Positions 36,926 through 45,125 of a DNA stretch of 64,000 nucleotides are shown in pieces. Made by a program: the position numbers and the translations under genes. Source of the DNA: Clostridioides sp. ES-S-0010-02. GTDB lineage: Bacteria; Bacillota; Clostridia; Peptostreptococcales; Peptostreptococcaceae. Position 1 is the first letter of the stretch; each line of letters begins with the position of its first letter. The stretch lies in NCBI GenBank assembly GCA_020641055.1, contig CP067345.1, positions 1,109,317 to 1,173,316 of the forward strand, written 5' to 3'. Below the pieces are notes generated by a model, which worked only from the letters and a program-made list of their open reading frames with translations, made no database searches and had not been told where the DNA came from.

Positions 36926-38083
36926 ATGAAGACTTTAAACGATGATAGAAATATTATGATTAAAAAATATCTTTATATATTTGTTTTGTTTATCATAGTA
37001 CTTAGAAAGTATATGATATCATTTATTGACCCAGATATGAGTATAGGGATAATTAAATCAGCGTTATTTTATTCTTCAATAGGAATACTAATGCTACTTT
37101 TTTTATTTGATAAGAGAAAAAGTATAACAGAAATGGTGCTAGTTGGAGCTTGTGTATTACTTTATATATTAAATAGAGAAGGAGCTATATTATTAATTGT
37201 TTTGTTAGCTGTATCAGCTAAACAAATAGATGATAAATGTATAGTTAAAAGTTATTTAATAATATCTGTATGTTTTTTAATAGGAGCTATATTATTATTT
37301 AATTTATTTCCTTCATTAGTATTTAATCAGGAAGTCCACTATAGATATATAGGAAAATTAGATACGCTTGTTACAAGAATGGATTTTGGACTTGGTAATC
37401 CAAATGGAGTATTTTATTATATGGTTACTATATATGCAGCATATATATTCTTAAGATATAAAAACTATAATAAATGGGATAGAATAATTTTATTTGGATC
37501 TGCATTCTTTGTTTATCAAACTACATATAGTAGAACTGGCTTTTTTACTATATTAGCAGGATTAATATTTGTAGAGATAATAAGAGTGATAGACCTAAAA
37601 AAAATAAAAGTACTACCAATGCTTATAAAGACATCACCGATAATACTTACTTTATTTAGTGTAATTATTGGTATGATGTTTTCTAAAAGTAGTGTACTAA
37701 ATAGATTATTAGCAAGTAGACCTAAGTTCTGGAATGTATACTTAGCTCAAGAGGGAAATTTTATGAAACCTTTTGGAAATTCATATAGTGCTGCTATAAA
37801 AGCAACTAATCCATTAGACAGTTCTTATATATATATAATTAGTGTACTAGGAGTAATTGCTTGCATCTTATTTATGTTTTTGATGTATAAAGGTATACAA
37901 AGCTTTATAGAAAAAGATAAAAAAGAGTATTTAGTAGCTTTGTTCATATTTTTACTATATTCTTTTGCAGAAAATTTATTATTAGAAGCTTCATTTAGTT
38001 TCACAATAGTATTACTAATAAAAGAAGTAATATTAAATGATAAAAGAGAGGTAGATTTGTGGAAAATGAAAAGTAGGAGGTAG
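36926..38083 (+). CDS. Wzy-like polysaccharide polymerase
   Basis: 385 residues with about ten to eleven hydrophobic helices and a large outer loop (about 230-290) that contains RLLASRPKFWNVYLAQE and PFGNSYS, the R-x-x-x-W/L type pattern of Wzy polymerases. With a MurJ-type flippase in the same operon, it would join lipid-linked PSII repeats outside the membrane. Family identity comes from topology and this loop, as sequence identity among Wzy proteins is low. AAAGGGAG precedes the ATG; the next gene begins two bases after the stop. Confidence 0.78.
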   Translation: MKTLNDDRNIMIKKYLYIFVLFIIVLRKYMISFIDPDMSIGIIKSALFYSSIGILMLLFLFDKRKSITEMVLVGACVLLYILNREGAILLIVLLAVSAKQIDDKCIVKSYLIISVCFLIGAILLFNLFPSLVFNQEVHYRYIGKLDTLVTRMDFGLGNPNGVFYYMVTIYAAYIFLRYKNYNKWDRIILFGSAFFVYQTTYSRTGFFTILAGLIFVEIIRVIDLKKIKVLPMLIKTSPIILTLFSVIIGMMFSKSSVLNRLLASRPKFWNVYLAQEGNFMKPFGNSYSAAIKATNPLDSSYIYIISVLGVIACILFMFLMYKGIQSFIEKDKKEYLVALFIFLLYSFAENLLLEASFSFTIVLLIKEVILNDKREVDLWKMKSRR

Positions 38084-38085
38084 TA

Positions 38086-38925
38086 ATGTTAATATCATTA
38101 ATAATGCCAACATTAAATAGATATGATGATATATACTTACTTATGGATAGCTTAGAAAATCAAACTTACAAAAACTTTGAACTTATAGTAATAGATCAAA
38201 ATGATAATAACAAAGTTAAGGAGATAGTTGATAAATACGTTGATAAGTTAGATATAAAGTATATAAAAAGCGATAAGCTAGGATTAAGTTATAACAGAAA
38301 TGTAGGCATAGATAATGCTAAAGGGCAAATTATAGGTTTTCCTGATGATGACTGTGTCTACGAAAATGATACATTAGAAAAAGTTACAAACTTCTTTAAT
38401 AAAAATAAAGATTATAAAATATACAGCTGTAAAACTATGGATGCAAATAAAATTGATGCATTTAAGAAAATGTATGATGGAACTTGTGATATCACAAGTT
38501 CCAACGTTTTAAATACTATAACATCCATAACTTTTTTTGTTGATTTTGGAGAAAAAGAATATACACGATTTGACGAAAAATTAGGTGTTGGTGGAGATTT
38601 TGGTGCTGGTGAAGAGATAGATTATGTTTTAAACCTGTTGAGTTTAGGATTTAAAGGAAAATACTTTGGGAATGATATAATTTACCATCCTGCAAAAAAA
38701 CATTCTAAATCTAAAGAAAAGTATCAAAAAGATTATAACTATGGAAGAGGTTTTGGAGCCATTTGCAAAAAAGAAATAGTCTATAGAAAGAATTATAAGT
38801 TTGTAAAGGTTATGGCATCAAAGCTTGTAAGAAATATAGGCGGTCTTATATTGAGTTCCAACAAAGATTATCATAGTGCCACTATAAAAGGAAGAATTAA
38901 TGGATTTAGACAGTATAAGTTATAA
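38086..38925 (+). CDS. GT2-family glycosyltransferase
   Basis: 279 residues of the GT-A fold. SLIMPTLNRYDDIYLLMDSL at the start, LIVIDQND, then LGLSYNRNVGIDNAKGQIIGFPDDDC, which gives the metal-binding acidic cluster near residue 90. GGDFGAGEEIDYVLNLLSLG near 170-190 is typical of the catalytic-base region. No membrane helix. AGGAGG overlaps the end of the polymerase gene and the stop overlaps or abuts the next gene, so it is fully embedded in the PSII operon. Confidence 0.88.
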   Translation: MLISLIMPTLNRYDDIYLLMDSLENQTYKNFELIVIDQNDNNKVKEIVDKYVDKLDIKYIKSDKLGLSYNRNVGIDNAKGQIIGFPDDDCVYENDTLEKVTNFFNKNKDYKIYSCKTMDANKIDAFKKMYDGTCDITSSNVLNTITSITFFVDFGEKEYTRFDEKLGVGGDFGAGEEIDYVLNLLSLGFKGKYFGNDIIYHPAKKHSKSKEKYQKDYNYGRGFGAICKKEIVYRKNYKFVKVMASKLVRNIGGLILSSNKDYHSATIKGRINGFRQYKL

Positions 38926-38939
38926 TGAGGATGGTGTTT

Positions 38940-40115
38940 ATGGACAAGGTTAAATTTTTAATAAATATGCTTTTGGCTTTTTTTATGTATCCATTTAATA
39001 AGCATAAGTTTAATGGTAGAAATATTTGGCTTATAGGTGGACATTCAGGAGATATATACAATGATAATGCCAAGTTCTTTTATGAGTATATGTTGAAAGA
39101 ACATAATGATGTAGAAACTTATTGGGTAGTAAATAAAGACAGTAAAGTATTCAATAAAATTCCAGGCAAGAAATTAATAAGAGGAAGTGTAGAAAACTAT
39201 CTATATTATTACAATTCAAAAGCTATAGTATTTTCACATGCGCCATCAGCAGATATAGCACCTTATAACTTTGCTGTACCTGTTCTTAATTATTTCCATA
39301 AAAAGACGATAAAAGTGTTCTTAAATCATGGAACGATAAGTTTTAAAAAGAGAAAGCCAATGAATAAAAAGTTTAAAAATATTATAGATAACCTATATAA
39401 AAGTTATAATATAGTTACAGCAAGTTCTGAGTTTGAAAGAGATGTTATGGTAAATGATTGGGGAATGTTAGATGACTCAGTTTATATAATTGGAAATGCA
39501 AGATATGACAATTTACCAACAAATGAAGTTGCACAAACACGAGATATATTATATACTCCTACATGGAGAGACTGGATAAAATTTAGTTCAGGAAAATTTA
39601 CAGATACAGATTATTTTAAAAATATAATGAATTTCTTGAATGATGATAAATTAAATAAAATATTAGATGAGAAAGATATAAATGTAAAAATTTATATGCA
39701 TCATCTTATGCATGAGTTTATAGATGACATAAAAGAAAACATAACTGGTAAACGAATTGTATTTTTAGATAAAGGGGTAACTCTAGCAAATGAAATAAGA
39801 AAATCAGCTGCAAACATAACTGATTATTCAAGTGTTGCCATAGATTTTCTATATATGAACAGACCTATTTTATTTTATCAATTTGATTTAGATGAATATA
39901 TGGAAAAAGTTGACTCGTATATAGATTTAAAAAGCGAAATGTTTGGGTCTTTGGCTTATAATAATGATGAAGCTGTGAATAAACTTATTGATATTATTGA
40001 AAATAATTTTGAGGTTATGGGTAACCAAAAAAATGAAAGAAATAAGTTTTTCAGATATAATGACAATAAGAACTGCAAGAGGATATATGATTGTGTATTA
40101 AGTAAAATTAAATAA
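38940..40115 (+). CDS. CDP-glycerol glycerophosphotransferase-family protein
   Basis: About 391 residues of the TagB/TagF fold (Glyphos_transf). Family marks: FLNHGTISFKKRKP, LYTPTWRDW, MHHLMHEF and ITDYSSVAIDFLYMNRPILFYQ. The His of LNHGT and the later His and Ser-Ser are expected active-site positions. Family members transfer glycerol phosphate or other sugar phosphates; PSII has a phosphate between repeats, so this may be the phosphate-transferring enzyme (inference). The ATG at 38940 is preferred with GAGG upstream, but 38925, overlapping the preceding stop, and 38931 are in frame. Confidence 0.85.
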   Translation: MDKVKFLINMLLAFFMYPFNKHKFNGRNIWLIGGHSGDIYNDNAKFFYEYMLKEHNDVETYWVVNKDSKVFNKIPGKKLIRGSVENYLYYYNSKAIVFSHAPSADIAPYNFAVPVLNYFHKKTIKVFLNHGTISFKKRKPMNKKFKNIIDNLYKSYNIVTASSEFERDVMVNDWGMLDDSVYIIGNARYDNLPTNEVAQTRDILYTPTWRDWIKFSSGKFTDTDYFKNIMNFLNDDKLNKILDEKDINVKIYMHHLMHEFIDDIKENITGKRIVFLDKGVTLANEIRKSAANITDYSSVAIDFLYMNRPILFYQFDLDEYMEKVDSYIDLKSEMFGSLAYNNDEAVNKLIDIIENNFEVMGNQKNERNKFFRYNDNKNCKRIYDCVLSKIK

Positions 40116-40143
40116 ATATTTTATAAATGATGAGGAAGGTAAT

Positions 40144-40893
40144 ATGAAGAAGAATTTAGTATCTATAATTACTCCCATGTATAATTCTGAAAAATTTATT
40201 GAAGCAACCATAAAATCAGTATTAAACCAAACTTATCAAGAATGGGAAATGTTAATTATTGATGATTGCTCAACAGATAATAGTCCTAGTATAGTCAAAT
40301 CTTATATGCAACAAGATAGTAGAATAAAATGCATAAAGACTGAGACTAATAAGGGTGTCTCTAATGCTAGAAATCTAGCATTAAGTAATGCGACAGGACA
40401 ATTTATAGCTTTTTTAGATAGTGATGACCAGTGGAATAGTAGTAAGTTAGAAAAACAAGTAAACTTTATGTTAGAAAATGACTATGTAATCTCATTTACT
40501 TCATATGAACTGATGGACGAAAATGATAAAAAGTTAAATAAAGTAATAAAAGTGCCACCTAATGTAGATTATAGAAGGTTATTAAAGGGAAATATTTTGG
40601 GATGTCTTACTGTTGTAATTGATAAGTCTAAATTGGATTTTGAAATTAAAATGAGTGGTGTAAGACATGAAGATTATGTCTTGTGGTTATCTATATTGAA
40701 AAGAGGACATATCGCTCATGGAATAAATGAAGTTTTAGCATTATATAGAAAATCTAGTAACTCCCTTAGTGGTAATAAGATAAAGGCTGCTATGTGGACT
40801 TGGAATATATATAGAAATATAGAAAAAATACCTCTATACAAAGCTATATACTACTTTATTAATTATGGAATAAATGGAATTAAAAAAAGTTAG
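40144..40893 (+). CDS. GT2-family glycosyltransferase
   Basis: 249 residues: VSIITPMYNSEKFIEATIKS, IIDDCSTDNSPSI, VSNARNLALSNATGQFIAFLDSDD with the DSDD metal site near residue 95, and SGVRHEDYVLWLSILK, where HED fits the catalytic-base segment. It is a clear paralogue of the enzyme at 41.9 kb, with the same length and matching blocks throughout, which suggests local duplication and a related donor or acceptor. AGGAAGG lies before the ATG. Confidence 0.9.
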   Translation: MKKNLVSIITPMYNSEKFIEATIKSVLNQTYQEWEMLIIDDCSTDNSPSIVKSYMQQDSRIKCIKTETNKGVSNARNLALSNATGQFIAFLDSDDQWNSSKLEKQVNFMLENDYVISFTSYELMDENDKKLNKVIKVPPNVDYRRLLKGNILGCLTVVIDKSKLDFEIKMSGVRHEDYVLWLSILKRGHIAHGINEVLALYRKSSNSLSGNKIKAAMWTWNIYRNIEKIPLYKAIYYFINYGINGIKKS

Positions 40894-40914
40894 ATAGAGA
40901 GGAAGATTTAATTA

Positions 40915-41823
40915 ATGTATAAATATAAATTTACTGTATTTACTCCAACATATAATAGAGCACATTTACTTGAAAATTTGTATAATGATTTAAAAGCTCA
41001 AACATATGATTTCAACGACTTTGAATGGTTGATTGTTGATGATGGAAGTAGTGACGGTACTAAAGAATTAGTTGAAAAATTTATATCAGAAGATAAATTA
41101 AATATAAGATATATATACAAAGAAAATGGAGGAAAGCATACTGCAATAAATCTAGGTGTAAAAAATGCAGATGGAGAACTATTTTTCATTGTAGATAGTG
41201 ATGATGGTTTAATTAAAGATTCTCTTGAAATTGCTAATGATGAATGGAATTCTGTAGAAAATAAAGAAGGATTTAGTGGGGTTGTTGGACTTTGTGTATA
41301 CCCAAGTGGAGATTTAATAGGCACAGAAATGCCTGAGGATAAAAAAATATGTCACTTTGCAGACCTATATTTTAAATATGGTGTTAAGGGAGATAAAAGC
41401 ATAGTATTTGTAACTGATGAGCTTATAAAATTTCCTTTTCCAGAAAGAAAAGAAGTGAGATTTTTACCAGAAAGTGTAGTATGGAATGAAATGTCTAAAT
41501 ACTATAATGTTAAATGTGTAAACAAACCTATGATAATAAGAGATTATTTGGATGATGGTTTGACTAAGAATATATTAAATAAAAATGCATTAAAAGGTAG
41601 AGCATTAGAGTTTTTATATTTAATAAATCAAAATACATATCCTTTAGGTAGATATCCATATATGTGGATAAAGAATTACATAAATTTAGCTAGATACTCA
41701 TTGTTATCTGACAGTCATTATTTTGGCGAAATCAAAAAAATATCTGATAAATTATTGTATTTAGTGTTATTCCCATTAGGATATTACAAATATATTGGAC
41801 AAAAAAAGTTAGTATCTAAGTAA
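40915..41823 (+). CDS. GT2-family glycosyltransferase
   Basis: 302 residues: FTVFTPTYNRAHLLENLY, WLIVDDGSSDGTKELV, GGKHTAINLGVKNADGELFFIVDSDDG (acidic metal site near residue 100), and FLPESVVWNEMSKYY in the catalytic-base region. It differs from its two neighbours and belongs to a GT2 subgroup with a longer C-terminal helical part, including KNYINLARYSLLSDSHYF. GAGAGGAAG precedes the ATG. It lies between two paralogous GT2 genes in the PSII operon. Donor unknown. Confidence 0.88.
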   Translation: MYKYKFTVFTPTYNRAHLLENLYNDLKAQTYDFNDFEWLIVDDGSSDGTKELVEKFISEDKLNIRYIYKENGGKHTAINLGVKNADGELFFIVDSDDGLIKDSLEIANDEWNSVENKEGFSGVVGLCVYPSGDLIGTEMPEDKKICHFADLYFKYGVKGDKSIVFVTDELIKFPFPERKEVRFLPESVVWNEMSKYYNVKCVNKPMIIRDYLDDGLTKNILNKNALKGRALEFLYLINQNTYPLGRYPYMWIKNYINLARYSLLSDSHYFGEIKKISDKLLYLVLFPLGYYKYIGQKKLVSK

Positions 41824-41870
41824 ACTTGTTGGTATAGTACTGCTAGTTGCTATATAAGGAGAGTAAAAAT

Positions 41871-42623
41871 ATGAATGAGCCTTTAGTATCGATAATTACT
41901 CCTGTATATAATTCAGAAGAGTTTTTATCAGAGACAATAAAGTCAATCCAAAATCAAACTTATAAAAATTGGCAGCTTTTATTAGTGGATGATTGTTCTA
42001 AGGACAATTCAAGTGAAATTATAAAAAGTTTTCAAAAAGAAGATGCTAGAATAAAATATATAAAGCTTGAAAAAAATTCTGGAGCTGCAGTATCTAGGAA
42101 TGTTGGTATTGAAAATGCGGAAGGTAGATTTATTGCATTTGTAGATAGTGATGATTTATGGGAGAGTAAAAAGTTAGAAATTCAGATAGGATATATGTTA
42201 AAAGAAAATATCGGGTTTTCTTTTACATCTTATAGATATATGAGACAAGATGGAACAAAAACGAGTAAAGTTGCAAGAGCACCTAAAAAGATTGACTATG
42301 AAGGATTACTTAGAAATACTATAATAGGGTGTTCTACTGTAGTCATCGATAAGGATGTCATAGGTGAATTTAGTATGCCTTTAGTAAGAAGAGGACAAGA
42401 TACTGCAACTTGGTTACAATTACTTAAAAAGGAAAAATATGCATATGGAATTCAAGAAGATTTAGTGAATTATAGGCTAGTTGGGAATTCTATATCAAGC
42501 AATAAGATAAAAGCATTAAAACGAACTTGGAATACTTATAGAAATGTTGAAAATTTAAGTTTACCAAAAAGTCTATATGTATTTTGTTTCTATGTTTTTA
42601 ATGCCATTAAAAAAAGAGTATAA
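41871..42623 (+). CDS. GT2-family glycosyltransferase, paralogue of the 40.1-kb gene
   Basis: 250 residues from the ATG at 41871, which has AAGGAGAG six bases upstream; the frame is open further back without a ribosome site. VSIITPVYNSEEFLSETIKS, LVDDCSKDNSSEI, and GRFIAFVDSDDLW repeat the pattern of the gene at 40.1 kb, while RRGQDTATWLQLLKKE replaces the HED segment with GQD, a sign of changed specificity. It is the last of the three clustered GT2 genes. Confidence 0.9.
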   Translation: MNEPLVSIITPVYNSEEFLSETIKSIQNQTYKNWQLLLVDDCSKDNSSEIIKSFQKEDARIKYIKLEKNSGAAVSRNVGIENAEGRFIAFVDSDDLWESKKLEIQIGYMLKENIGFSFTSYRYMRQDGTKTSKVARAPKKIDYEGLLRNTIIGCSTVVIDKDVIGEFSMPLVRRGQDTATWLQLLKKEKYAYGIQEDLVNYRLVGNSISSNKIKALKRTWNTYRNVENLSLPKSLYVFCFYVFNAIKKRV

Positions 42624-42648
42624 GTTTTATATACTTGGAGGTAAAAAA

Positions 42649-43944
42649 ATGAAAATAGCTATAGCTGGGACTGGATATGTAGGGCTAGTAACAGGTGTTT
42701 GTCTAGCAGAGGTAGGCAATGAAAATGTAATTTGTGTTGATATAGATGAACACAAAGTTAAATCGATGCAACTTGGGATAGCACCTATATATGAAGAAGG
42801 CCTAGAAGAACTTATGGTTAGAAATTATAAAAAAGGAAGAATAAATTATACTACAGATTATAAAAAAGCTTATGAAGATGTAGATATAATACTAATAGCT
42901 GTGGGAACTCCTGAAAGAAGTGATGGTTCAGCTAATTTAGATTATATAAAGGCAGTTGCAAAGCAAATAGCTGAAACTGTAACAAAAGATACTTTAGTAG
43001 TAATAAAATCTACAGTACCAATTGGAACAAATGAAGAAATAGAAGATTATATAAATAGAAACTTAAAAAATGATGTGAAAGTTGAACTTGCATCTAATCC
43101 AGAGTTTTTATCACAAGGTAGCGCAGTAAGAGATACTTTACATGCTTCAAGAATCGTTATAGGAGTGGAAAGTGAGTGGGCAAGAGAAATACTGGAAGAA
43201 ATCTATAAACCTTTTAATCAACCTATAATAGTAACTAATAGAAATAGTGCTGAAATGATAAAATATGCATCAAATAATTTTTTAGCACTTAAGATATCTT
43301 TTATGAATGATATTGCAAATCTTTGTGAGATAGCAGGAGCTAATGTGGAAGATGTTGCCTTAGGAATGAGTTATGATGATAGAATAGGAAGTAAATTCTT
43401 AAAAGCAGGTATAGGTTATGGAGGTTCTTGTTTCCCTAAAGATACAAAAGCTCTTCACTGGTTGTCTGAACATAATGGATATGAGTTAAAAACAGTAAAA
43501 GCTGCTATAGAAGTGAATGAAAGCCAAAAACTTAAATTAGTTAGAAAGGCATCTAAACTAGTAGAGAGCTTTCAAGATATGAAAGTTGCTGTTTTAGGAC
43601 TAACATTTAAGCCAGATACTGATGATATAAGAGAAGCTCCATCTATCCCAAATATAAAATATTTGCTTGAAAGAGGAGCAAAAGTTACTGCATTTGACCC
43701 AATAGGAGTTGAAAATACTAAGAAAATATTTGGAGATTCTATACTTTATGCTAAATCTATAGATGATACAATAGAAGATGCAGAGATATGTTTTATAATG
43801 ACAGAGTGGAAAGATGTCTTAAATTATGATATACATAAGTATAAGGAAAAGATGAAAAATCCTTTAGTTCTAGATGGAAGAAATTGCTATAAGCTTGAAG
43901 ATATGAAAGAACTAGGTATTGAGTATTATTCGATAGGAAGGTAA
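42649..43944 (+). CDS. UDP-glucose/GDP-mannose 6-dehydrogenase family (UDP-glucose 6-dehydrogenase)
   Basis: 431 residues from the ATG at 42649 with TTGGAGGT just upstream. NAD site IAIAGTGYVGLVTGVCLAEVGN, IIAVGTPERSDGSAN, and the catalytic Cys in GGSCFPKDTKAL near residue 260; the C-terminal domain has LTFKPDTDDIREAPS. The family oxidises UDP-glucose to UDP-glucuronate. C. difficile PSII as described has no uronic acid, so the need for this gene in the operon is unclear; the product may serve another polymer. Often annotated rkpK/ugd in this species. Confidence 0.92.
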   Translation: MKIAIAGTGYVGLVTGVCLAEVGNENVICVDIDEHKVKSMQLGIAPIYEEGLEELMVRNYKKGRINYTTDYKKAYEDVDIILIAVGTPERSDGSANLDYIKAVAKQIAETVTKDTLVVIKSTVPIGTNEEIEDYINRNLKNDVKVELASNPEFLSQGSAVRDTLHASRIVIGVESEWAREILEEIYKPFNQPIIVTNRNSAEMIKYASNNFLALKISFMNDIANLCEIAGANVEDVALGMSYDDRIGSKFLKAGIGYGGSCFPKDTKALHWLSEHNGYELKTVKAAIEVNESQKLKLVRKASKLVESFQDMKVAVLGLTFKPDTDDIREAPSIPNIKYLLERGAKVTAFDPIGVENTKKIFGDSILYAKSIDDTIEDAEICFIMTEWKDVLNYDIHKYKEKMKNPLVLDGRNCYKLEDMKELGIEYYSIGR

Positions 43945-43949
43945 ATATT

Positions 43950-45041
43950 ATGAAGACTGTTTGTTATTTGGCTGATGGGTCAAATCCTCATACTTTGAAA
44001 TGGTGTAGTTTTTTTAAAAATAAAGGATATGACATTCATGTAATCTCTTTAAATGGAGGTCACATGGAAGGAATTAAAATATATGATTTTGGTTCTAACG
44101 TAGAAGAACTGAAAAATGAAAATATTTCTAAAAAAACAGGATACTTAGGTTCAATAAAACAAATAAAGAAACTAGTAAATGAAATAAAGCCAGATATACT
44201 TCATGCACAATATGCAAGTAGCTATGGATTTATAGGGAGTTTACTTGGGTATCATCCATATATTATTTCTGTTTGGGGTACTGATATTTACGATTTCCCA
44301 AACAATGGTTTTATACAAAAACAAATTATAAAACATAACTTTAGAAAAGCAGATTATATATTTTCAAATAGTAGAGACATGGCTAAAGAAGCTAATAAAT
44401 ATACAACTAAGCATGTAGATGTAACCTTTTTCGGAGTAGATATGGATAGATTTAAACCTATGGAAGTAGAAAAAGAAGATGCTTTTGTAATAGGAATTAT
44501 AAAGAGTTTGGAAAAAAAATATGGAATTGAATATTTAGTACAAGCATTTAAGATGTTGAAAGATGAATATAAAGAAAAGAAAATAATTTTAAAAATAGGT
44601 GGTTCTGGAAGTCAAATGGATAACTTAGTGAATTTGACTAAGGAATTAGGACTAGAAGAAGATGTTCAATTTTTAGGTAGAATATCTCCAGAGGATGTAA
44701 GTAAGACTTTTAATTCTTTTGATGTAACTGTATTTCCTTCTTTGAGAGAGGGTTTTGGTGTAGCTGCAATAGAATCAGAGTCTTGTGAAGTTCCTGTCAT
44801 TGTTACAAATGTAGGTGGACATCCAGAATCTGTATTGAAAAATGAAACTGGGCTAATTGTAGAGCCAAAGCAACCAGAAGAAATAAAAAATGCTATAATA
44901 AAGCTAATGGAAAATGATGAACTTAGACTTAATATGGGTAAAAAAGGGCGTCAGTTTGTTAGAGAAAATTATGAAGTTAATTTAAACTTTAATGATATAG
45001 CAAAAATATACGACTCTATATTAGATAAATATAAAAAATAA
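43950..45041 (+). CDS. GT4-family glycosyltransferase
   Basis: 363 residues, GT-B fold. N-terminal GSNPHTLKWCSFFKNKGYDIHVIS, LHAQYASSYGFIGSLLGYHPYIISVWGTD (acceptor-side loop), KIGGSGSQMDNL, and the E-x7-E in REGFGVAAIESESCEVP near residue 265-280. Soluble and cytoplasmic. It follows the dehydrogenase after five bases and is the last gene before a hairpin, so it probably ends the main PSII transcript. Donor unknown. Confidence 0.9.
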   Translation: MKTVCYLADGSNPHTLKWCSFFKNKGYDIHVISLNGGHMEGIKIYDFGSNVEELKNENISKKTGYLGSIKQIKKLVNEIKPDILHAQYASSYGFIGSLLGYHPYIISVWGTDIYDFPNNGFIQKQIIKHNFRKADYIFSNSRDMAKEANKYTTKHVDVTFFGVDMDRFKPMEVEKEDAFVIGIIKSLEKKYGIEYLVQAFKMLKDEYKEKKIILKIGGSGSQMDNLVNLTKELGLEEDVQFLGRISPEDVSKTFNSFDVTVFPSLREGFGVAAIESESCEVPVIVTNVGGHPESVLKNETGLIVEPKQPEEIKNAIIKLMENDELRLNMGKKGRQFVRENYEVNLNFNDIAKIYDSILDKYKK

Positions 45042-45053
45042 GAATTGAAAAAT

Positions 45054-45107
45054 ACAGCAAAAGATAGATGTTGTTGGCTATGCTTAGGTGCGTAGCTTTT
45101 GCTGTTT
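45054..45107 (+). terminator. Hairpin before the capD-like gene
   Basis: ACAGCAAAAG (45054-45063) pairs with CTTTTGCTGT (45096-45105) around a 32-base loop that can form its own stem (GCTATGC / GCGTAGC). The T-run is short and the next ribosome site follows within ten bases, so it could terminate weakly or attenuate. Confidence 0.6.
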
Positions 45108-45125
45108 AATGGAGGGCTTCTAGTT

